From NCBI GenBank assembly GCA_008330645.1, contig VLTN01000052.1:186001-250000 (forward strand): a stretch of DNA of 64,000 bases. The letters are read 5' to 3'. The notes beneath the pieces were generated by a model that saw only the letters and a list, made by a program, of their open reading frames with translations, was not told where the DNA came from and searched no databases. The DNA is from Cafeteria roenbergensis (lineage: Eukaryota; Sar; Bigyra; Bicosoecida; Cafeteriaceae). This document shows, one piece after another, positions 1-9,400 of this stretch. Position numbers and translations under genes: made by a program. Every line of letters begins with the position of its first letter. Position 1 is the stretch's first letter.

Positions 1-1550
1 GCGTCAAGCTGCAGCTGCCGCTGCTGGGCCGATGCCGCCTCCCACTCGCTGAGTCGCTGGCGGCCGACGGCCGCGGCGTCAGCTGACACAGCCGCCAGGT
101 CCCGCAGCCGCCGCATGCGCTCAGTCAGCTGACGCGCCCTCCAGCACCGCACGGCCCGCTGCACGGTGCTCGCCGCCTCGCCCCTCAGGCGACCGTACTG
201 CCGCTCCAGCCGCAGCAGCGCGCCCCCGGGCGCAGGCTTCAGCCCGTGCCACTTCGTCGCTGGCTCTACCAGGCCCCGGCCGATGCCCCGGGCAAGGTTG
301 CTCAGCCCTCGCGCCGTCACGAGCGGGTCGCCGTCCGCGCGCAACCGCTGCAGTGCCGGGCACCGGACTGCGAGGAAGAAGAGTCCCAGCTCTGTCACCT
401 GCGGACACCCTGCAACGTCGATCGTCTGCAGAGCCCGGCACCCTTGCGCGATGTGCCAGAGGCCCGTGTCCGACAGCCACTCAAGCCGGGTGAGAGCTAT
501 GGATCGGAGGCGCGAGCAGCGGTGCGAGACAGCCCGGGCAGAGTCGTCCGTGAGCCGGCCGCAGTGTCGCAGGTCCAGCACGCGCAGGCGGCGGCACCCG
601 GCCACAATGTGAGCGACTCCGTCGTCAGTGAGTGACTCGAGGTCGCTCACGTCCAGAGACTCCAGCCCCGAAAGGCCTCCACTTCGCAGGTAGAGCCACG
701 CGCGGTCGTCCAGGGAGGGATTCCTTGCCGCACGAAGAGTGCGGAGGCGTCGGCAACGCGGGGCGTTGGCCTCACCAAGGGCGCCCGCCAGCCAGCCGAT
801 GGAGTCAACGGACAGCGCGGGGCATGCGGAGATGTTCAGCGACTCCAGCGTCCTGTTGGCACAGCCTACCACGCTTCGGATGCAGGCATCGTCAACCACC
901 GTGCAACCGCTGAGGTCGATGCTTCGAAGCGACCAGAACCTCGCCCGCACGACCTCCATCGCCTGACGATCGACCAAGGAGGACGAGACGTCGAGAGCCG
1001 TCACGCCCTCGGCCACGCGCAGAGAGAGAGCTCGCAGGGCCGTGTCGACAGGACGCCGCCACCCTGCCAGCCGCAGCGTCCGCACCGCGACACCCCTGGC
1101 CTCAAGCTCGCGCCCGCACTGGTCAAGCGTCGCCGTGTCAAGCGGCAGAGCCGGGGGGCGCAGCACGACTGGCCGACCGGCGCCAGCTGACGCAGCCACA
1201 GCGCTGGCGCCGGCGCCGGCGACTGCGGAGCCGCCCGCGGCACCAGCCCTCACGCCGCGCTCCCCCACCGGCAGCGCGGCAGATACGGTGGCGGCGCCCG
1301 CGAGAAACCGGCCAAAATCCAGCGTGGTGCCTGTCAGCGCGGCATCAACGAGAGCCGCGGCACGCCGCTGCAGCGACCCGAGCTCGGTGGCAGCGCGCGG
1401 CGGCGGCGCAAGGTCGCTGCTTGCAGATGAAAGCAGAGCAGACGCGCCGGTAGAGCCATGCGGCGCGCCACGCTGCGACCGCGCGGCCTTGGCGGCCGAG
1501 TGCGCAGGCGCAACCGCCGCGGCTGGAGTCGCTCGAGAGACGGTCGCCAT
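1..1550 (-). CDS. Leucine-rich-repeat (F-box/LRR, AMN1-like) protein with IQ motif, 3' end outside window
   Basis: One uninterrupted frame runs on the minus strand from an ATG at 1550 to the left edge, so the C-terminus is missing. The first ~170 residues are Ala/Ser/Gly-rich. From about residue 205 to 420 come cysteine-type leucine-rich repeats with the pattern LxxLDLSxCxxxTDxxxxxxxxxC (for example LRSIDLSGCTVVDDACI and LRVLDLRHCGRLTDDSA). This is the LRR_CC subtype of F-box/LRR and AMN1 proteins, which usually serve as substrate-binding arms of ubiquitin ligases or as axonemal/cell-cycle scaffolds. No F-box is recognisable upstream. Around residue 461 an IQ-like motif (VQRAVRCWRARQ) suggests calmodulin or EF-hand light-chain binding, and a charged, probably helical stretch follows. 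The start is the first ATG of the open frame. Fold assignment is confident; the cellular role is not. Confidence 0.8.
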   Translation of the reverse strand, partial: MATVSRATPAAAVAPAHSAAKAARSQRGAPHGSTGASALLSSASSDLAPPPRAATELGSLQRRAAALVDAALTGTTLDFGRFLAGAATVSAALPVGERGVRAGAAGGSAVAGAGASAVAASAGAGRPVVLRPPALPLDTATLDQCGRELEARGVAVRTLRLAGWRRPVDTALRALSLRVAEGVTALDVSSSLVDRQAMEVVRARFWSLRSIDLSGCTVVDDACIRSVVGCANRTLESLNISACPALSVDSIGWLAGALGEANAPRCRRLRTLRAARNPSLDDRAWLYLRSGGLSGLESLDVSDLESLTDDGVAHIVAGCRRLRVLDLRHCGRLTDDSARAVSHRCSRLRSIALTRLEWLSDTGLWHIAQGCRALQTIDVAGCPQVTELGLFFLAVRCPALQRLRADGDPLVTARGLSNLARGIGRGLVEPATKWHGLKPAPGGALLRLERQYGRLRGEAASTVQRAVRCWRARQLTERMRRLRDLAAVSADAAAVGRQRLSEWEAASAQQRQLQLD

Positions 1551-2277
1551 GCCGACACTCGGCGCGCGCCGCCTCTGCCGCAAGGAGCAGACAGCGACGG
1601 TGGCCGACACCGGACTGGCGCGTGGGCTGTGCTGGCCCGGCAGACGGGGAAGACGGAGTGAGGCGGAGGGCTTCTCGGCGCAGACAGGCGGCCCTCGGCG
1701 GGCCGGGACAACGGGACGGCGAGAGAGGGGCCCACGGACACTCGGATGCAGCAGCCGCGAGCGCCGCAGAGGCTCCCGTCGGCGCAGTGGTCGGGCTGGC
1801 CAGCGCCGTCGACGGGGTGCAGTTCCGACAATGAGGCCACGCAGGCGATGGCCGCCCCGAGCTGGCGCCGCGAGCAGCAGTGACGACCGAAGGGCGCGGT
1901 GGGGGGGAACAAAGCGAGCTTCGCTGCACTCCCCGGGTCGCCCTGCGCACCAAGCAGGACCTCTTGCGCCTTCCAAGGCAGCAAACGCTGGCAGTCGGAT
2001 GGGGCGATTGTCAGTGGCTCGAGTTGCGCGACCGAGGCGCGCAGCTGAGCGCCGCAGCGCCTGCCCCAGGCCCGCCGCTTTGGTCGACCCCGCGCCTTGG
2101 CCGCCGGTCTGGGCCGGGCAAGGCTGGCTTTCGGCCAGGCTGGGCTTGCTGTGCACGCAACGCACAGATGGTTGGCTCCCGCGAAATATCGCGACTCTGC
2201 CGCGCCGTGGGGAGCGTCGCTGCAGCGCCCCGCGCAGGGAGCACTCTCCAAACGGCGAAAAGCGGTCCTCGTCGAGC
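1551..2277. promoter_or_regulatory. Intergenic, divergent promoter region (LRR gene / PLA2 gene)
   Basis: This stretch of about 730 bp separates two divergently transcribed genes, so it should hold both promoters. I see no TATA-like box, no conserved protein and no repeat. The long open frames crossing it on both strands look like by-products of high GC content. Confidence 0.5.
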
Positions 2278-3157
2278 ATGCGTGCCAGCATTCTTGCGCT
2301 TTCTCTTGCTGTTGGGATGCTGGGCGTTTGCACGGAGGCAATCAGCCCGAGCGACCTGCTCAAGGGCATGGACTCGGGCATGGAGGCGCCCGCCTGCAAA
2401 ATCTCGTGTGCTGATGGCACCTCTCCGACGGAAACAAAGGAGTGAGGCACGCGTTTCCCTCGGGCGGCGTGCTGGCCTCGCGCGGCCAGGCGCGCGCAGG
2501 CAGGCCCTCGCGCTGTCCGGCGGCTGCCGACTCGGCGCAGCATCGCTTGCCCATCACGATAAAGTGCGAGCCGGGTGGGGGCACGGGGCACAAGGGCGGC
2601 CAGCACTCATTCGGATGTCGAATTGGGTTGCCCTTGCACGCTGGCGCTCCATCCGAGCGGCCGCCAGCGCCAGGGAGAGCTTGCGCGTGTCACTTTCGGC
2701 CGTACTTTGCTCCGGTGCTGGATTCGCCACCTCGCAGCGTCTACAACCCAGACCACAGGGGATGCGAGGACCGCATGTTCGGCAGGACCAACACGGGCAA
2801 CAGCCTTGGCCTCGGCAAGTGCTGCGACGCGCATGACGCGTGCTACCACTCGTGCGCTAGCGACTTCCAAAAGTGCGAAGAAGACTTCACGACCTGCCTT
2901 CGGGAGTCTTGCGAGAGCACGTTCGAGCCAGGATCCGAGAAGGACACTGAGTGTGCAGGAAGGCTGCCGCGGCCATGACCATGGGCACTCGCATGAGCGG
3001 GTGCCGGCACTACCAGTACGCGCAGTCGACCGTGTGCGACTGCTCGCAGCATGGCGGCCCTGCCAAGCCCGAGCGTGCCGAACGGCGCAGGCGCACCAAG
3101 TCCGCCAAGGCCCGTCGCCGCTCTAGGAAGGGAAAGGCGAAGCGCGATGAGCTCTGA
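2278..3157 (+). CDS. Group XII-like secretory phospholipase A2, ER-retained (C-terminal RDEL)
   Basis: Predicted to hydrolyse the sn-2 ester of phospholipids in the secretory pathway. Exon 1 (2278-2441) encodes a signal peptide (MRASILALSLAVGMLGVCTEA) and CKISCADGTSP, matching the CxxKCxDGxxP start of PLA2G12. A GTGAGG...CGCAG intron (2442-2737, phase 2) joins it to YNPDHRGCEDRMFG and the catalytic CCDAHDACY (His about residue 87), then to a Cys-rich helix and GCRHYQYAQSTVCDC near the end, as in PLA2G12. The basic tail ends KRDEL, a KDEL-type ER retrieval signal. One oddity: the reading frame must change near 2949-2959 between ...EKDTE and CRKAAAA. Either one base is missing from the assembly, or a 53-nt GTCTTG...CAG intron (2906-2958) is spliced at the cost of two cysteines. 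Family assignment is strong; the exact exon 2 structure is not. Confidence 0.8.
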
Positions 3158-3635
3158 GAGCCCTGCCAAGCCCAGCTTGTGGCGGGCTGCTGGGCAGCGG
3201 CAGTGACTCCACCCGCTGCAGTGTCACGGGCCCGAGCCCTGGTCGTCGTAAGCGACCACCATACGCCAGCCAGCTCCGGTGGAAGACTCACGAGCAGCTC
3301 GTGGCAGTGGAGGCATGACCTCCACCCCAACAGGAACACGCCATCGGGGCGTGTGAGCTGCCAGCCCTGGACGGCGGCCGCCCGCAGCGTGCCAGTTGTG
3401 GCAGCACCGACAAAGCGTACCGCAGCCCTTCCCCCCGCGTCTCCAATGAACCTTTCCTGCTGAACGGGCCGTGCCCGATTGAGGCGCCCAGGCCGCTGGC
3501 AGGCAGCAAGCACACACACAAATCTCTCGCCGCGCCGCAGTCCGAATGGGCTCTGCCAGACCGTGCCGCGGGCACTCCCACACACGTGGCCGAGGCAACT
3601 CTCTGCCTGCGCCTCCTTTGGGGAATCAGGGCGCA
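3158..3635. other. Intergenic region between PLA2 and SEC62 genes
   Basis: About 480 bp between two co-directional genes. It should contain the PLA2 3' UTR and the SEC62 promoter. I see no recognisable coding sequence or repeat. Confidence 0.5.
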
Positions 3636-5775
3636 ATGTCTGGCCCCGCTGCACCTGCGCGGCCACTGCCTCTCATCGGGCTGACGCCGGTGGCTGAGGA
3701 TGAGATGAACCGCTTCAAGCTGATTGCCGAGCAGCTCGCCAACGCTCCCTTCCGCGAGTGCATGCTCGCCCAGAACCTGGCCTCCGGCCACCCGACGTCC
3801 ACCGTCTCAAACTACATGAAGGGTGAGTGCGGCCGCTGCGCAGGCGAGAGCTGGCGCGCGCGGCAGCATCGGCGTGACCGGGTTGTTGCTGCGCCTTGGC
3901 GGCCGCTGCGCCCGCTTGGCCAGGGTGCAGCGCGGCCCCAAGACTGCGAATAGCCCCACGCTCCTCGATTATGGGGAGTGGCCACACGCGGCCTTGGATC
4001 CGCGAGGCCAATCCTGCAGTCGTGCCGTCTTGTGGCGAGCAAGAAGCGGTCTTTGTCAATCTGCGATGCGCTCAGAGTTGGCTTGCATTTCCACGTGCCC
4101 GCCCCCCGCAAGCCCATCCCCACTTTCCTGCCCTTCCGCGTCCCCGTGCGCGATGCAGGCGAGGATATCATCTCGCACATGGTGGAGAACACCGACACTG
4201 CGAGTGGCCTGGACAAGATCAAGACCGCTGAGGAGGCGACGGAGCTCTTCGAGCGCATGCTCTCCGCGCACCTCGTCGCCAAGCCCGGCGCAGGCAAGGT
4301 GGTGCAGGCCGTGTGCCCGCCGTGAGATCCCCCCCGCCTCGCAAAAGCAGCGACTGTGTTGCGGCTGGCGGCATCAGCCCGGTTCAAGGGGATGGCCGCG
4401 CCCGACTGCCCGCAGCCGCCTCGCTGCGCCGGCCACTGCCCTGCAGCCAAACACCCTGGCAGCCACCCTCGCCCTTGCTCTCCCGCTCTGCCTCGCCGCC
4501 CCCCGCCGCCACCTCCGCAGGCTGGCCCTCCGCGTCCACGCTCTGCGCAAGGAGCCCACCCAGGCCGACAAGGACCGCGCCCTCGCCCTCCTCCTCCGCA
4601 CCAACCCCTCTGCCAGCATGGAGGACGTCGTGCTCCCCAAGGGGCAGCAGGAGAAGCGCGACGGCCTCCGCGTGTTCTTCCCCACGGCCGAGAACCCCCG
4701 CCTCTCCACCAAGCCCGAGTCGCACCCGCTCCGGCTCGCGCCCTCGGCCCAGTACGTGCTCGTCCACAAGAAGGACATGACCAACACTCTCTGGATGTAC
4801 CTCGGCGGCCTCGCGGCCCTGGTCCTCGCCGCGACGACCTTCCGCCTCTGGCCCGTGTTCCTCCAGGTGGGCGTCTGGTACATCTCCGTGACAGTTCTGA
4901 TCGTAATCCTCGGATTCTACACAATTCAGCTCCTCATTTTCAGCATCTGCTGGGGCTTCGGCTTCGAAGTGTGGGTGTTCCCCAAGGTGAGCGGTCCAGC
5001 CTGAGGCACCGAGCTCCCTGTGGGCGCTGTTTGCGGCTTGCAGGCCCGCCGCCCGCGGACAGCGCACACTTGATGCACCGGCGCGCGCGCAGCGCCGCCC
5101 CTGCCGCGGTTCGCTCGTCGTCCCCTCCCCGGCCCACCAGCCACGCCCCGCCGACGCCCCGCCCGCGGACGCCCCGCCCCTGCCGCCGCCACCGTGTCAT
5201 CGCAGATGTTTGACGAGCGCTTCTGGTGGACTGAGTGGTTCACCGAGCCCCTCGACGCTCGCTACGTCGGCGGGATGTGGCTCCTCCGCGCTTGCGCCAT
5301 CGCCGCCCTCGCCGTCGCTGTGGGTTGGGCTGTCTCCCAGCCGGAGGGCACAATGGAGCAGATGCAAGAGCACTCTGCCCAGTTCATCGACGAGCTCTAC
5401 AGCGGAAAGCTCCTGGAAGGAGCCGCGCCCTCGCAGTTCGGCAGGGTTGGCCATATCCCGACCTTTGACGAGCTGCAGCGGCTTGCCGAGCAGGAGGAGA
5501 ACGAGCGCGAAGCCGCAGCCGACGCCGGCGCCGAGGCCCCCACGGAGGGCTCTGCCGAGGGCTCTGCCAACACGGAGGAGCACGGTGAGTCGAGCAGCGG
5601 CTCTGCCGGCGACGAGGACGAGGACGAGAACGAGGACGAGGACGGTGGCTCTGCCGGCGACGAGGACGGCGAGGACGACCGTTCGGATTCCATCGCAGAC
5701 GCCATCATGAATGCCATGGCCGAGGACGGCGAGGACGGCGAGGACGGCGAGGACGGCGAGGAGGGCGACGAGTGA
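3636..5775 (+). CDS. SEC62: Sec62, ER post-translational translocon subunit
   Basis: Sec62 joins Sec61 and Sec63 in the ER membrane to import short or weakly hydrophobic secretory proteins after translation. Four exons fit in phase: 3636-3822, 4159-4321, 4521-4986 and 5206-5775, giving 461 aa. Donors are GTGAGT, GTGAGA and GTGAGC; acceptors are CAG. Family hallmarks are NAPFRECML in the N-terminal domain, GLRVFFPTAENPRL before the membrane, two close transmembrane segments (about 208-225 and 233-262) and WVFPK...FFW after them, like the WxFPNL...F motif of Sec62. Two features are unusual: a third hydrophobic segment (about 296-316), and an acidic tail with GSA and DGE repeats instead of the charged tail used for ribosome or LC3 binding in animals. 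The tail also lacks a basic cluster. Confidence 0.9.
5545..5765 (+). repeat. Acidic codon repeats in the SEC62 tail
   Basis: Two simple-repeat blocks encode the acidic C-terminus: GAGGAC-type repeats interleaved with GGCTCTGCC (Gly-Ser-Ala) at about 5545-5690, and a 9-nt unit GAGGACGGC repeated at about 5723-5760. Such tracts are prone to length change by slippage. Confidence 0.8.
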
Positions 5776-6427
5776 GCAGCGGTGCGTGTGCCGCCGGAGC
5801 GGACTGGCGCTGAGCTCTCGCGAGCCCCTCACCCCCCACACCCGCGCTGGCACCCCCGCCGTGATCACTGGGGGTGCAGCCAGAGTCGCAGCGCCGGGGA
5901 ACGGCGGGACTGCGCGTGGCTTCGCACTTGAGGTCCCGGCCAGCCCGCACGTGAGCGAGTGCCAGTGAGGCAGAATCCCGGCAGTTTGACGGTTATGGGC
6001 GTTTGGTCATGCCTGGGGGCGGGGGAGCTCCTCGGACGAGGCGGCCGCGCGAGTCGCTGGGAGAGGCTGCAATAGGGAACCTTGCCCAAGGAGACTCGAA
6101 TTGCTCCGTCCGCTCACACCACAGCCGGCCACACTTGCACAGAAGCCAACGGACTCCAAACCAATTTCTTGCGCGTGTGCCTTATCGTCGCCCAGCGTGC
6201 AGCGCGTGCTGCTTCCGGCTGATGCAAACTGGGCGCGCACCATCCCCCGACGGCAAGTGCTTCAGTCGGGCCGACGGGCGCCAGCGCTAGACACGTGCTC
6301 GGAGCCGACCCTCGTTCCCGTGCGCGCCACCCGTGCCCTGGGCCGCAGTGCTATTGCCGCCCGCGTGCTGCGCCCCAGCGCCGCCAGAGGCGCCGGGGGG
6401 GGGCGCACTCGGGCGGCTGCAGGCGAG
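5776..6427. other. Intergenic region upstream of the CKAP2-like gene
   Basis: About 650 bp between co-directional genes. No conserved protein, RNA gene or repeat recognised. A short stretch near 6061-6130 is somewhat richer in A/T than its surroundings and could belong to the promoter. Confidence 0.4.
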
Positions 6428-9400
6428 ATGTCTGACATGGCGGCTCTGCCAGCTGCTGGTTGCTTGCGGTCCGGTTGCGGGCTCGGCACCTCCCCGAGAC
6501 GCCGGGCGGGACGCTCCGACTGCAGGTTCGCAGGCATGCACGTTCGTTCCAGGCGCGTTCGGGCCACGGAGGCCAGCGGGACGGCCGATGAGTGAGTTTG
6601 CGGCGGGCCGGCGCGGGCGTGGATGCCGCGCAGCTGCGGCCCGTTGGCAACTGTTGGCGGCGCGGCGGCGGCCGGTCCCCGGGAGGCGGCGGCGGCCGGC
6701 GCCGCGCGCTGGCGACACGCCAAGATGGCTTGCATACTGGTCGGCGCGTGGGTGGAGGGGCAGCCCATGGCGTGGGGGGATGGGGGAGCGGGAGGGCCAG
6801 GACAGCCAAGCCTGCCACGACAACGAGCGCCGGGCGCGCGCGTGGTCCAACGACGCCCAACAACTCGCCCCACTGCTACCGCATCCGCGCCGTCTGTGTG
6901 ACTTGCTTCGCAGGCCGTCATCGCGGCCCGCGCGCGCAGCCAAACGGGCTGTATCCCCGGTTCGGGCGTCGCCCGCCCGGGCCGCTGCCGACAAGCCGGC
7001 TGGCTCGTCCACAGGCTCTCCGTCGGCCACAAGGCACCGCCCCCCCGGCCTCACCGGAAGCCCGCCGGCGAAGATGGTGCGCCAGGCTCGTGGCACCACC
7101 TCGCGCAGGATCAGAGTCGCCACGGCCGGAGCGGCCTTTCGCAAGCCTGCGGCAGCGGCATCCGCACGCACACCTGCTGAGGCCACCGCCGCTCGGCTCA
7201 CCGCAAGGACCAGCACCGCGGGCCGCTCTGCGGCGCGCGCCAGGCTGGAAGGCGCCGCTGCTTCGGACCGCAAGGCGGCGCCCCACGGGCTCGAGTCAGA
7301 CGCGCCGGGCGGCAGCGCGGCACGCGAAGCCTCCGCAGTTCGACGGACGGCGCGCCAGCAAGCGGAAGCGGCGAGGCGCCTGGCGGCGGGTCGCCACGCC
7401 AGCGGCCGCGGAGCCGCGGACGACTCGGTGGCACCAACTGGGGCCCCAACGTCTCCCGTTCGCGCGTCGGCCGGGCGCCTCTCCGGCAGCGGGGCGCGCG
7501 CAGCAACTGTGGCAGCCAAGCCGCCCGCTGCCGCCGCCGCCCCCGCGGCCCCCTCCCGTCGCAGCTCTGCCCCCACTGCTGCCACGGCAGATTCCGAGGC
7601 GTCTACTGCTTCTTCCACCAGGACCAAGCGCAAGCGGCCGCTGCCTGCGCACTCTGGGCGCGGTGCCGGGCCGTCGAGGCCCAAGCCCCTCAGCCGGCCG
7701 GCTCTGCCGCCTGGCCGCGCGATCGCGGCCACGGACTCGCCCCGCGCGCGCAACAAGGCCCTCCTTGCCATCGTGGTTGCTGCAATCGAGGAGGCCGCGT
7801 CCCATACCAAGGTGAGCAACGGGCGTGCGCGGGCTCGGTGCCGACGGAAGTTGTGGCGTGGCTGAAACTGCAACCGCGTCGCGCGGGCCACTGCCCAGCT
7901 GCAGTTGCCTGCCCCTCCATCCCGGCGTGGGGCGCTTGCACTGCGACTCTGGTCACGCCTTGTTTCTGTGTTCTGCTTTCACGCCATGCTGGCGTGCCCC
8001 GGTGTTGCGCAGGCTGGGCGGCATGGGCTCGCAGAGGCTGTGTTCGAGCAGGCCCGCGCGCGCTGCCCGGCTGTGGCTGGCAAAGCCTTGTTCTGGGTGG
8101 GATGGGCTCGCGCACACGAGGACGGGGGTGACCTCCACAGCGCAATGGGCAGGCTGCTCGAGGGTGCGAAGGCCTGCCGTGTCAAGGAGGAGGATGTGAC
8201 GGACCAGGGCGCCTCTGCTGCCGGGTCTGGCACCGCCGCTGGCTCCAAGACCGCTGCTGCCGCTGCTGCCGGTCGTCGCTGGGAGCACAAGTGCGTGGTA
8301 CGCGCTGTCCAGGCGATGGCGCACCGGCTAAAGGATACGCCGGCGGGTCTTGCGACGGCCCCGCGCCGTGAGTTTGCCAAGACGAGGCGTCAGCTGGTCC
8401 TAGAGGCAGAAGGGGGAGCCCCGGGTGGATCTGCCGAGAGGGGCACGGGGCCTTCTGGCTCCAAGGCTGCCATGGACAACTCGGCTGGGCAGAGCCCGAG
8501 CGTTGTTCGCGAGCTGCGAATGTCCGGGTCTGCAGAAGACGGCGAGAAGAGCGACGCAGACGCGGATGCGGACGCCGCATCGCCCCGCCGGCCCCCAGCC
8601 GCACATTCGCGCAGGCCAACGATGCCTCCGTCTCCAGCCACGCCCGGCAGCGCTGGCCCGGAGGGCACCTCGCCCGGGTCATCCGTCCGCCGGGCGTCGA
8701 TCAAGCGCCAGTCAACGGGCAGCCAGCGCGCAGGCGCTGTGTCAATGCCCAGCCCTGCGGCGGCGCTTGCCGCAGCCGAGGCGGGGGCCTCTGCCCCGGG
8801 AGCCGGAGCACCACAGGGGCCTGCGTCCGACCTCGACGTTTCGGCGGATAGTATTGCCGGAGAGGCTGCCGCAGCCGTCGAAGCGTCGATTGCCAACAGG
8901 TCGCTGGACGTGGACGAGAGCCGGGATGCAGACGCCAGCGCAACGAGCGCCGGCCCCGAGGCCTCAGCTGCGGCAGCAGCCAGTGGTGGGCAGACTGTCC
9001 CTTCGGTTGCGGCAGTATCCACCGCTGACCTCAGTGGCGCAGATGCGGAAGCGGACGCGGACGCGGACGCAGAATCGCTGCCTGCCAGCCCCGTTCGTAT
9101 CGAGGCCCTGTTGACAGCCGTTGGGGCGGATGCAGCGGCAACCCCGGGCAGAGCCGTCTCATCGGTCCACAAGGCGAAGCAGGCACAGGGTGAGAGCGAT
9201 GGCGACGCACTCGCGTTCGCGGCAGGGGAGGGCATGGGTAGCGGCGGTTTCGCGGAGGCTATGGGCAGTGACGACGACGAGGACGAGGAGGAGGAGTTTG
9301 GTCACGGCAACGCAGCTCGACTGGCAAATGCCACCGTGGCACCGCTGGCAACCGCGGACGGTGGCAGTGGCAGTGGCGGAGTCCGTGCAGGGCGGCGCCG

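Noticed and set aside
1042-2445. 467-codon plus-strand frame covering the LRR 5' end and PLA2 exon 1
   Set aside because: Only its last part (from 2278) encodes the PLA2 signal peptide. The upstream part is antisense to the LRR protein, so the start was placed at 2278.
6287-7891. 534-codon minus-strand frame opposite the first exons of the CKAP2-like gene
   Set aside because: The plus strand has phase-matched exons with good splice sites; the minus frame is Ala/Arg-rich antisense without motifs.
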